64,000 bases of DNA from Coccinella septempunctata. Taxonomy: Eukaryota > Arthropoda > Insecta > Coleoptera > Coccinellidae. Below are positions 1-9,211 of the stretch, piece after piece. Positions within the stretch are counted from its first letter, which is position 1, and every line of letters starts with the position of its first letter. The DNA is taken from contig NC_058191.1 of the NCBI RefSeq assembly GCF_907165205.1, forward strand, positions 16,804,501 through 16,868,500, given 5' to 3'. The notes beneath the pieces were generated by a model that saw nothing but the letters and a program-made list of their open reading frames with translations, ran no database searches and was not told where the DNA came from. The translations under genes were made by a program, and so were the position numbers.

Positions 1-189
1 AATTTCCTCTCTCAAGAGGCGTATCTCCCCGACCAACTGAGCTACGGTTTCAGTTAATTTATTTATTTGAGCTTTCAATTGCTCATTCTCTTCTTTGAGC
101 CTTACAAGCTCCTCTGCTTCTCTATCGCTGAATTCTTCGGTGTCCGTAGCTTCCATGTAGGAGCTCTCATTGTCTGAGACCTCCGACAT
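1..189 (-). pseudogene. Jockey-type ORF1 (gag-like), N-terminal part, runs off the window
   Basis: Minus-strand frame opening at ATG 187-189 and leaving the window at base 1. It encodes an acidic N-terminus (start MSEVSDNESS) followed by a Leu/Glu-rich stretch that looks like a coiled coil, as expected for the RNA-binding ORF1p of a Jockey-clade non-LTR retrotransposon. The sequence matches 50035-50223, the start of ORF1 of the full-length element at 45815-50690, almost base for base. That match is the basis for the identification. Zinc knuckles would lie outside the window. Confidence 0.8.
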
Positions 190-655
190 GGCTTTTTGTC
201 CGTATTGAACTATATAAGGTATTTCTGTGTAATAATGAATATTGGAAATACTCACTAATATGTTACTTCTAAGCTATGTGGCTAAGTTATATATTTTCTA
301 TGAGAAAAATGAATCGACTCACCAGTGATATCCGTGGAACCAGCGATCTTGGGGGTGATCTGGACTCGACACTGAACACACTGAATTTGAACGAATTTCC
401 GCTCTATAACACACACACTTATAGAACTTACAAAAAACTTCGGAAGTTTCGTAGACGGAATCAAAAATTCCGTAGCTTCGCTAGTGTACACTTTCACTTC
501 GACTTTCTCTTTTACAACACGAGAGATGACGTATCGCACTGCTTCGCTTGTGTACACTTTCACTTCGACTTTCTCTTTTACAACACGAGAGATGACGTAT
601 CGCACTGGTATCATTCAACACATCTACCTGCTTCAACGTCTCGAGGTGAACTGAT
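190..655 (-). promoter_or_regulatory. Jockey 5' untranslated region / internal promoter region
   Basis: Non-coding leader of the minus-strand Jockey copy, matching 50224-50690. It contains a tandem duplication of 66 bp (475-540 and 541-606). Non-LTR elements carry their promoter in the 5' UTR and tandem monomers there can act as promoter units; that role is inferred by analogy. The 66-bp unit equals 22 codons and stays open on the minus strand, but I see no other sign that it is translated. Confidence 0.6.
475..606. repeat. tandem duplication, 2 x 66 bp
   Basis: Two adjacent 66-bp units differing by a single base in the part compared (gcttcgctag versus gcttcgcttg at their starts). The same pair occurs at 50508-50639. 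Both lie in the 5' UTR of a Jockey element. Confidence 0.9.
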
Positions 656-752
656 CTTCATTATCGTCGTCTATCCTGTAATTTATTCTCGATTCTCGTT
701 CGATCGAGTCCGCCAATGCATCTGCCTTATCAGTATTGGTATAAGCCATTCC
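656..752 (-). pseudogene. Jockey ORF2 fragment (linker upstream of RT)
   Basis: About 97 bp read on the minus strand encode the segment preceding the reverse transcriptase domain (ADALADSIERESRINYR), also seen in the ORF2 at 9211-11922. The fragment is fused to the 5' UTR at a junction shared with 50690-50785, so the fusion predates the duplication of this segment. After 752 the two copies diverge. Confidence 0.75.
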
Positions 753-832
753 CCTTTCACATGGACATGGTCACATGTCATGTTCATGAGTCATGTTCTC
801 GAGATAGTTCAGATAGGAAATGGGATTTCAGT
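753..832. other. junction DNA with short satellite scrap
   Basis: A short stretch with repeated catg-containing words, then about 30 bp of the 145-bp satellite (gatagttcagataggaaatg), then the H1-promoter fragment. No gene seen. Confidence 0.5.
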
Positions 833-1120
833 TAGGACTTGAAATTGAAAGTTTCCTGCGCAATCTCGAGGATTTTAAAGTTTTTTATTTGTACCAATTA
901 TTGGGTTCATCATTGCATCGTATTTCGGACGAATGCGATATGGAAAATAGGCCGATATGTCATTTTTGACGGACCGAAACGATTCTTCCCAGACTTGCCG
1001 AAGTCGCTCTTGTCAAGGTTCATGGATATTCTTGTCATAAGTTATTATTCCGAAAGTTGAATCTCCTTGATCGAACAATTCATGATAAATAGAACTTATT
1101 CTTTTATTCATTGACCATCA
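833..1120 (-). pseudogene. histone H1 upstream-region fragment (module M1), inverted and truncated
   Basis: Matches, in reverse orientation, the 5030-5310 part of the DNA immediately upstream of the histone H1 pseudogene at 5411. The H1-proximal ~100 bp and the start codon are missing. A 73-codon reading frame here recurs in every copy but has no codon-level support and is treated as chance. Confidence 0.7.
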
Positions 1121-4100
1121 AAATTCGATCCAAATCTCGAAACTCTACACAATTTTTGAACTGAGATATACGTATTGAGTTTCATTCAGTTCGATAATTC
1201 AGATAGGAATTAAGATTTCTGTGGTCAATTCTGCAAAGTGTGATATGAATTTCTCAAAAACCGTTTGATCATTTCGACCCAAATCTTGAAACTTCACATA
1301 GTTTTCGAATTGAGATGCACATGTTGAATTTCAGTTCGATAGTTCAGATAGGAAATGAGATTTCAGTGGTCGATTCGACAAAATATCATTTCAATTCCTA
1401 AGGAACTATTGGATCAATTCGACACAAATCCCGAAACTGTACACAGTTTTCAAATTGAGATGCACATGTTAAATTTCAGTTCGATAGTTCAGATAGGAAT
1501 TGAGATTTCAGTGGTCAATTCGGCAAAGTGTGATATCAATTCCTCGAAAATTGTTGGATCAATTCGAACCAAATCTTGAAACTGCACATAGTTTTCGAAT
1601 TGAGATGAACATGTTGAATTTCAGTTCGATAGTTAAGATAGGAATTGAGATTTCAGTGGTCAATTCGGCAAAGTGTAATATCAATTCCTAAAAACTGTTG
1701 GATCAATTCGAACCAAACCTTGAAACTGCACATAGTTTTAGAATTGAGATGCACATGTTGAATTTCAGTTCGATAGTTCTGATAGGAATAGAGATTTCAG
1801 TGGTCGATTCGACATTGTATCATTTCAATTCCTAAGGAAATATTGGATCAATTCGAACCAAATCACGAAACTGTACACAGTTTTCGAATTGAGATAAACA
1901 TGTTGATTTTCAATTGGATAGTTCATATAGGAATTGAGATTTCAGTGGTCAATTCGGCAAAGTGTGATATCAATTCCTAAGGAACTATTGGATCAATTCG
2001 ACCCAAATCTCGAAACTGTACACAGTTTTCGAATTGAGATAAACATGTTGATTTTCAATTGGATAGTTCAGATAGGAATTGAGATTTCAGTATTCAATTC
2101 GGCAAAGTGTGATATGAATTTCTCAAAAACCGTTCGATCATTTCGACCCAAATCTTGAAACTTCACATAGTTTTCGAATTGAGATGCACATGTTGAATTT
2201 CAGTTCGATAGTTCAGATAGGAAATGAGATTTCAGTGGTCGATTCGACATTGTATCATTTCAATTCCTAAGGAAATATTGGATCAATTCGAACCAAATCA
2301 CGAAACTGTACACAGTTTTCGAATTGAGATAAACATGTTGATTTTCAATTGGATAGTTCAGATAGGAATTGAGATTTCAGTATTCAATTCGGCAAAGTGT
2401 GATATCAATTCTCCGAAAACTGTTGGATCAATTCGATCCAATTCTTGAAACTGCACATACTTTTCGAATTGAGATGCACATGTTGAATTTCAGTTCGATA
2501 GTTTAGATAGGAATTGAGATTTCAGTGGTCTATACGGCAAAGTGTGATATCAATTCCTAAAAACTGTTAGATCAATTCGAACCAAATCTTGAAACTGCAC
2601 ATAAATTTCGGATTGAGATGCAAATGTTGAATTTCAGTTCGATAGTTCAGATAGGAATCGAGATTTCGGTGGTCTTTTCGGCAGAGTGTGAGATCAATTC
2701 CTCAAAAACTGTTGGTTCAATTCGAACCAAATCTTGAAATTTCACACAGTTTTCGAATTGGGATGCACATGTTGAAATTCAGTTCGATAGTTCAGATAGG
2801 AATTGAGATTTCAGTGGTCAATTCGGCAAAGTCTGATATCAATTCCTCGAAAACTGTTGGATCAATTCGAACCAAATCTTGAAACTGCACATAGTTTTCG
2901 GATTGAGATGCACATGTTGAATTTCAGTTCGATAGTTCTGATAGGAATTGAGATTTCAGTGGTCGATTCGACAAAATATCATTTCAATTCCCAAGGAACT
3001 ATTGGATCAATTCGACCCAAATCCCGAAACTGTACTCAGTTTTCGAATTGAGATGCACATGTTGAATTTCAGTTCGATAGTTCAGATAGGAATTGAGATT
3101 TCAGTGGTCAATTGGGCAAAGTGTGATATCAATTCCTAAAAACTGTTGGAACAATTCGAACCAAATCTTGAAACTGCACATAGTTTTCGTATTGAGATGC
3201 ACCTGTTGAATTTCAGTTCGATAGTTCAGATAGGAATTGAGATTTCAGTGGTCAATTCGGCAAACTGTGATATCAATTCCTCGAAAACTGTTGGATCAAT
3301 TCGAACCAAATCTTGCAACTGCATATAGTTTTCGGATTGAGATGCACATGTTGAATTTCAGTTCGATAGTTCAGATAGGAATCGAGATTTCGGTGGTTTT
3401 TTCGGCAAAGTGTGATATCAATTCCTCGAAAACTGTTGGATCAATTCGAACCAAATCTTGAAATTTCACACAGTTTTCGAATTGAGATGCACATGTTGAA
3501 ATTCAGTTCGATAGTTCAGATAGGAATTGAGATTTCAGTGGTCGATTCGACAAAATATCATTTCAACTCCCAAGGAACTATTGGATCAATTCGACCCAAA
3601 TCCCGAAACTGTACTCAGTTTTCGAATTGAGATGCACATGTTGAATTTCAGTTCGATAGTTCAGATAGGAATTGAGATTTCAGTGGTCAATTCGGCAAAG
3701 TGTGATATCAATTCCTTAAAACTGTTGGATCAATTCGAACCAAATCTTGAAACTGCACATAGTTTTCGAATTGAGATGCACATGTTGAATTTCAGTTCGA
3801 TAGTTCTGATAGGAATTGAGATTTCAGTGGTCGATTCGACATATTATCATTTCAATTCCTAAGGAACTATTGGATCAATTCGACCAAAATCTCGAAACTG
3901 TACACAGTTTTCGAAATGAGATGCAAATGTTGAATTTCAGTTCGATAGTTCTGATAGGAATTGAGATTTCAGTGGTCTATTCGGCAAAGTGTGATATCAA
4001 TTCCTCAAACACTGTTGGATCAATTCGACCCAAATCTTGAAACTGCACATCGTTTTCGGATTGAGATGCACCTGTTGAATTTCAGTTCGATAGTTCAGAT

Positions 4101-4782
4101 AGGAATCGAGATTTCAGTGGCCTTTTCAACAAAGTGTGATATCAATTCCTCAAAAACTGTTGGATCAATTCGACCCAAATCCCGAAACTGTACTCAGTTT
4201 TCGAATTGAGATGCACATGTTGAATTTCAGTTCGTTAGTTCAGATAGGAATTGAGATTTCAGTGGTCGATTCGACATATTATCATTTCAATTCCTAAGGA
4301 ACTATTGGATCGATTCGACCAAAATCTCAAAACTGTACACAGTTTTCGAAATGAGATGCACATGTTGAATTTCAGTTCGATAGTTCTGATAGGAATTGAG
4401 ATTTCAGTGGTCGATTCAACAAAATATTATTTCAATTCCCAAGGAACTATTGGATCAATTCGACCCAAATCCCGAAACTGCACATAGTTTTCGGATTGAG
4501 ATGCACCTGTTGAATTTCAGTTCGATAATTCAGATAGGAATTGAGATTTCAGTGGTCAATTCGGCAAAGTGTGATATCAATTCCTCGAAAACTGTTGGAT
4601 CAATTCGAACCAAATCTCGAAACAGCACATGGTTTTCGAATTGAGATGCACATGTTGAATTTCAGTTCGATAGTTCTGATAGGAATTGAGATTTCAGTGG
4701 CAGATTCGACAAAATATCATTTCAATTCCCAAGGAACTATTGGATCAATTCGACCCAAATCCCAAAACTGTACTCAGTTTCT
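1121..4782 (+). repeat. 145-bp satellite array, direct orientation
   Basis: About 25 head-to-tail monomers. Recognisable words recur every ~145 bp: ttcgaattgagatgcacatg, gatagttcagataggaattg, gtcaattcggcaaagtgtga and attcctcgaaaactgttgga. The first monomers (1121-1320) are the most diverged. Because 145 is not a multiple of 3, the many 60-80 codon frames are the same sequence read in successive frames and are not genes. Confidence 0.95.
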
Positions 4783-4806
4783 CCCTTTCTGTCAGAAGCA
4801 ACGAAC
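4783..4806. other. inversion junction between satellite arrays
   Basis: Direct monomers stop near 4782, about 24 bp of non-satellite sequence follow (ctccctttctgtcagaagca), and then monomers run in the opposite direction. Confidence 0.75.
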
Positions 4807-5029
4807 TGAAATTCAACATATGCATCTCAATTCGAAAACTATCTACAGTTACAGTTTCAAGATTTGGCTCGAATTGATCCAACAATTTTTGTGAAATTGA
4901 TTTCACACTTTGCCGAATTGACCACTGAAATCTCAATTCCTATCTGAATTATCGAATTGAATGAAACTCAATACGTATATCTCAGTTCAAAAATTGTGTA
5001 CAGTTTCGAGATTTGGATCGAATTTTGAT
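4807..5029 (-). repeat. 145-bp satellite, inverted monomers
   Basis: Reverse complement of the satellite consensus, about one and a half monomers, ending in the diverged monomer type that always abuts the H1 upstream module (compare 12990-13074 and 14390-14454). Confidence 0.9.
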
Positions 5030-5410
5030 GGTCAATCAATAAAAGAAAAACTTGTATTCATCATGAATTGTTCGACCAAGGAGACTCAAATTTCGAAATA
5101 ATAACTAATGATAAGAATATCCGGGAACCTTGACATGAGCGACTTTCGCAAGTCTGGGAAGAATAGTTTCGGTCCGTCAAAAATGACATATCGTCTTTTT
5201 TTCCATATCGCATTCGTCCGAAATACGATGCAATGATGAACCCAATAATTGGTACAAATAAAAAATTCTAAATTCCTCGAGATTGCGCAGGAAACTTGCA
5301 ATTTCAAGTCCTTAGCAATAATTTACCAACCAATCGCCCGTCAAATTTCCGTCAACTTCGCTAATATCGGTACCACTATCAGAAGAAATCTAAAGTGTAA
5401 AGGTTAAACA
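5030..5410 (+). promoter_or_regulatory. histone H1 upstream/promoter region (module M1)
   Basis: About 380 bp leading to the H1 start codon, with a CCAAT word at 5330-5334 and no obvious TATA box. Copies of the same module sit at 833-1120 (minus), 13075-13463, 14455-14781, 31430-32095 (minus, interrupted), 43686-43772 (minus, short), 44425-44812 (minus) and in part at 16070-16122 and 30118-30235. Promoter identity is inferred from position. Confidence 0.6.
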
Positions 5411-6067
5411 ATGTCATTTTCAACTTCCGAGTCTGAAATGCGACAGGCAACTACGCCCGCCACTGCTGTTGGTAAGACGCTGAAAAAAGCTGAGAAAAAA
5501 ACCTCAGCAAGGTCAAAACATGTCAAACCCAGCCATCCCCCAACTTCCGATATGGTTAATCGTGCCATCAAAGGATTGAAAGAAAGGAGCGGATCCTCGT
5601 TGCATGCTATCAAGAAATACATCGGTTCGAATTACAAGGTCGATTCTGAAAAACTTGCACCGTTCATAAGAAAAGACCGCTGTACAGTCCGGTTCCTTGA
5701 TTCAGACCAAAGGAAAAGAAGCGTCTGGCTCTTTCAAATTGGCCGCTGGCGGTTCTACAACAAACGCGTCGAAGAAATTTGCGAAAAAATTGGTCAAGTC
5801 GGCCGATGGAGCAAATAAGAATGCATCACCTACAATGGCAGCCGACAAGAAGAACACATCACCTGCCAGGTCTACATCTATCTAGTGAGTAGGTCGGAAA
5901 AGAGAGCGGCAATTGCAACAGAAAAGAAGCCAAAATTAACGAAATCTCCCTCGAAAGCTAAGAAGGCAAACAAAAAGCCGACGAAGAAGTCCAAAGCACC
6001 GAAACCAAAAACGGTCAAATCAGTAACGGCTCCGAAGAAAGTAACGTCTCCCAAAAAGCAAAAGTAA
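5411..6067 (+). pseudogene. linker histone H1, frameshifted
   Basis: The reading frame opens with MSFSTSESEM, then a Lys-rich N-terminal tail, then the winged-helix globular domain (HPPTSDMVNRAIKGLKERSG, then LHAIKKYIGSNYKVDSEKLA). Near 5674 about 8 bp are missing relative to the usual domain (between APFIRK and a Lys-Thr-Ala-Val stretch), and the next part continues in the +1 frame (GKEASGSFKLAAGG). A stop at 5883-5885 is passed by a second shift back to the original frame, where the Lys/Pro/Ala-rich C-terminal tail runs to TAA at 6065-6067. The order tail, globular domain, basic tail and the total length (~219 codons) fit insect H1. The two shifts make it a pseudogene unless they are sequencing errors. 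Confidence 0.9.
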
Positions 6068-6104
6068 AACGTATATAATTTTGGAAGGAAAAAAATTTAA
6101 ATCC

Positions 6105-6120
6105 GGTCCTTTTCAGGGCC
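6105..6120 (+). terminator. histone mRNA 3' stem-loop
   Basis: GGTCCT-TTTC-AGGGCC, a 6-bp stem (one T-G wobble) with a 4-base loop, 38 bp after the H1 stop. This is the canonical replication-dependent histone 3' processing signal bound by SLBP. Its presence shows that the copy derives from genomic DNA of a replication-dependent histone gene. Confidence 0.9.
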
Positions 6121-6204
6121 TCTAGAATTTTCTATCAAATATTACTTTTATAGATTTTCGCTCGCTAGAGATACGATGTCAGACAAGATGTTTTCATCGA
6201 ACAC

Positions 6205-6457
6205 GACATAGCATCATTTCAATTCCTAAGGAACTATTGGATCAATTCGACAAAAATCTCGAAACTGTACACAGTTTTCGAATTGAGATGCACATGGTGA
6301 ATTTCAGTTCGATAGTTCTGATAGGAATTGAGATTTCAGTGGTCAATTCGGCAAAGTGTGATATCAATTCCTCGAAAACTGTTTTATCAATTCGAACCAA
6401 ATCTTGAAACTGAACATAGTTTTCGGATTGAGATGCACATGTTGAATTTCAGTTCGA
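6205..6457 (+). repeat. 145-bp satellite monomers
   Basis: About 1.7 direct monomers between the H1 3' flank and the zinc-knuckle module. The 6121-6204 flank holds no recognisable feature. Confidence 0.85.
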
Positions 6458-6900
6458 ACGGACCGTGGGGACCTGTGGACTTCAGTTCTACCTGGGGTTA
6501 GGCCCCCACAGTTGCTGGCGGTGTGGCAATGAAGGCCACCACAGGGAGGAATGCCGAGGGGAAAGGACGAAGTTCTGTTCCAGGTGCGGCCGTGTGGGGG
6601 TCCTTTCCAGGGTGTGTTGCGTTAGAGATAGGGGACCAGGGACCGCCAGAACTGCATCAGGACCGACCGCAACTCCAGGGAGCAGGACAGAGGCCATACT
6701 GCCGGACCTCCGACTGAGGCCCGCCGTACCGCCAACACCGTCAGAACCGTTGCCGCTCCTACCGAAGTAGAAGGTGAAAATGGATTAGAAAAACCGAAAA
6801 AAAAATTACCGATTATTAAAATGATACCGTTCCGAAAAATATCTTTTATTGCACCAACCGAAATGGTGGATGCGCTAACCGGAGTAGTAGTCGATTCGTC
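6458..6900 (+). pseudogene. accessory zinc-knuckle gene fragment (module M3, copy A)
   Basis: The frame from 6465 encodes a CX2CX4HX4C knuckle (CWRCGNEGHHREEC) followed by a second Cys cluster (FCSRCGRVGVLSRVCC), then a Pro-rich tail. A small deletion near 6755 distinguishes it from other copies. The downstream tail (IIKMIPFRKISF, then EMVDALTG) is in the same module. It resembles the 237-residue ORF at 18983-19696 (shared RTVGT-x-G lead-in before the knuckle) more than gag. It has no start codon of its own gene. Confidence 0.8.
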
Positions 6901-7248
6901 AAAATATCATTTCAATTCCTAAGGAACTATTGGATCAATTCGAACCAAATCTTGAAACTGCACATAGTTTTCGCATGCATCTCAATACGCAACTCAATTC
7001 GAAAACTATGTACAGTTTCAAAATTTGGCTCGAATTGATCCAACAGTTTATGGGAAATTGATATCACACTTTGCCGAATTGACCTCTGAAATCTCAATTC
7101 TTATCAGAACTATCGATATGAAATTCAACATGTGCATCTCAATTCGAAAACTATGTGAAGTTTCAAGATTTGGGTCGAAATGATCAAACGGTTTTTGAGA
7201 AATTCATATCACACTTTGCAGAATTGACCACAGAAATCTTAATTCCTA
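6901..7248. repeat. 145-bp satellite, direct then inverted around GCATGC
   Basis: Direct monomer to about 6972, then reversed monomers from about 6975 onward. The turn-point contains cgcatgcatctcaat. The same turn-point recurs downstream of the M3 copies at 12866, 14102, 15417 and 15713, so it is part of the composite unit. Confidence 0.8.
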
Positions 7249-7679
7249 TCTGATGTGATGAAGTCCAGTTTCTGAGGAAAATTGGAGTTCATCTTAGTGC
7301 ATTTCTTTCGTTTCAAATTTCCGTCTTTGCAAATATTTTAATTCTCGAATATTCCGTACGTTCATTCCGATAGGCAGAGTGAATGTAAAAAACCGCTTAT
7401 CTGTATTTCACGTTGTTTTTCTTACATGCCGCTGAAGATTTCGACGTTTTTCATCTGTTGATATGCGATAAACCGGAGCTGACGACGTTTTTCATTCTTG
7501 TCGCATTCTGGAATTTTCAGATTTTTACCGTGAGAGGGGATATGCCTATAAAAGCAAATTTTCCACCGCGACGGTCACTTTTCGACTTTTGACTTTTACT
7601 TCAGTTCTTTCACTTCGCTGCAGTATTTTCGATTTTTCGCTTTCTAACGTGGTGACTTCTGTTATAGATTCAGTTAACT
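7249..7679 (+). promoter_or_regulatory. promoter-like fragment, possibly from a core histone gene
   Basis: About 430 bp of single-copy-looking DNA between satellite blocks. It contains a good TATA box (CTATAAAAG, 7546-7554) followed by a C/T-rich leader with initiator-like cttcagttctttcacttcgc. It ends (cagttaact) where a start codon might be expected and joins satellite there. Together with the H1 copies this suggests a piece of a histone-cluster promoter. The histone assignment is inference from architecture and neighbours, with no coding sequence to confirm it. Confidence 0.4.
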
Positions 7680-8500
7680 TTTAGTTTCAAGATTTGGTTC
7701 GAATTGATCCAACAGTTTTCGAGGAATTGATATCACACTTTGCCGAATTGACCACTGAAATTCAACATGTGCATCTCAATTCGAAAACTATGTGCAGTTT
7801 CAAGATTTGGTTCGAATTGATCCAACAGTTTTCGAGGAATTGATATCACACTTTGCCGAATTGACCACTGGAATCTCAATTTCTATCTGAACTATCGAAC
7901 TGAAATTCAACATGTGCATCTTAATTCGAAAACCGTGTGAAATTTCAAGATTTGGTTCGAATTGAACCAACAGTTTTCGAGGAATTGATATCACACTTTG
8001 CCGAATTGACCACTGAAATCTCAATTCCTATCTGAACTATCGAACTGAAATTCAACATGTGCATCTCAATTCGAAAACTGTGTACAGTTTCGAGATCTGG
8101 GTCGAATTGATCCAATAGTTCGTAAGGAATTCGAATGATACTATGTCGAATCGTCCACTGAAATCTCAATTCCTATCAGAACTATCGAACTGAAATTCAA
8201 CATGTGCATCTCAATTCGAAAACTATGTGCAGTTTCAAGATTTGGTTCGAATTGATCCAACAGTTTTTAGGAATTGATATCACACTTTGCCGAATTGACC
8301 ACTGAAATCTCAATTCCTATCTGAACTATCGAACTGAAATTCAACATGTGCATCTTAATTCGAAAACTGTGTACAGTTTCGGGATTCGGTTCGAATTGAT
8401 CCAATAGTTCCTTGGGAATTGAAATGATATTTTGTCGAATCGACCACTGAAATCTCAATTCCTATCAGAACTATCGATCTGAAATTCAACATGTGCATCT
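7680..8500 (-). repeat. 145-bp satellite array, inverted
   Basis: Roughly 5.5 monomers in reverse orientation, joined directly to the 5'-truncated end of the Jockey element near 8501. Confidence 0.93.
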
Positions 8501-9211
8501 CTGAAATAGATTTAATAAAAAATGATCTAAATGTCCAAGGAATCCATGACGCCGAGGTGTCCAGAATGACATCCAATAAAACCAAAAAGTTTATACCCTT
8601 ATACCTGGTAAAAACTCAGAGAAAGGAGATTTTCGAAATAAGACGCCTCTACAATCTCTGCATTGTAGTGGAATCAAAAAGAAGGGCAGAAAATCCAAGC
8701 CAATGCTTCAGATGTCAGAGGTACGGACATGCCCAAAACAAGTGCTCTTTTCCATACAGATGCGTCAAATGTTTTGGCAATCATTGCACAAAAGATTGCG
8801 AACTTACCAGAAAAGGTGAGGAGAGAAATGCCACATGCGTTCTGTGCGGCGAAGAAGGCCATCCAGCAAGCTACAAAGGATGTAGCGAATTCAAATTAGT
8901 TACAAGGAAGAGGGAAACAGGCCAGAAATCGGCTCAGCAGAGCACGATTCCTCTAAAAGTCCAGGAGAAAAAGAAGCCCACCCCCTCCAAAGTAGACGAC
9001 AAGAAAAGTACCCAAACCAGTACAGAAGAAGGAGACCTCGAAAATGCCCCAAGCTAAACCTACGATCAACAAAACAAAAGAAAACAGAAAAGTCTCTGAA
9101 TCCGCCGACGATTTAGACACTTTTACTGAAAAAATTTTCAACAAAATCATGTTGAAAATTGAAAGAGAGATGGAGAAAAAACTCCAAGGAATGTTCAGTA
9201 AACTGAAATAA
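8501..9211 (+). pseudogene. Jockey ORF1 (gag-like, three zinc knuckles), 5'-truncated and frameshifted
   Basis: Nucleic-acid-binding ORF1p of a Jockey-clade element, missing its N-terminus because the element is truncated at the satellite junction. Three knuckles are visible: CFRCQRYGHAQNKC, CVKCFGNHCTKDC and CVLCGEEGHPASYKGC, the CX2CX4HX4C / CX2CX3HX4C / CX2CX4HX6C series typical of Jockey. The frame ends at 9057, but a short overlapping frame from 9044 supplies the Lys/Glu-rich C-terminus ending in KLQGMFSKLK, so a frameshift lies before 9044. The last stop TAA (9209-9211) shares its final A with the ORF2 ATG. Confidence 0.85.

Noticed and set aside
282..614. 110-codon minus frame with a 22-residue internal repeat
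   Set aside because: It lies in the 5' UTR and arises from the 66-bp tandem duplication. The second copy has no equivalent start and no family match is apparent.
839..1060. 73-codon frame repeated six times (MKLKVSCAISR...)
   Set aside because: It is the H1 upstream module. The frame appears on the strand opposite to H1 and shows no protein-like conservation pattern.
1121..4782. CRISPR array
   Set aside because: The whole 145-bp monomer is conserved with no unique spacers, and the setting is eukaryotic. This is satellite DNA.
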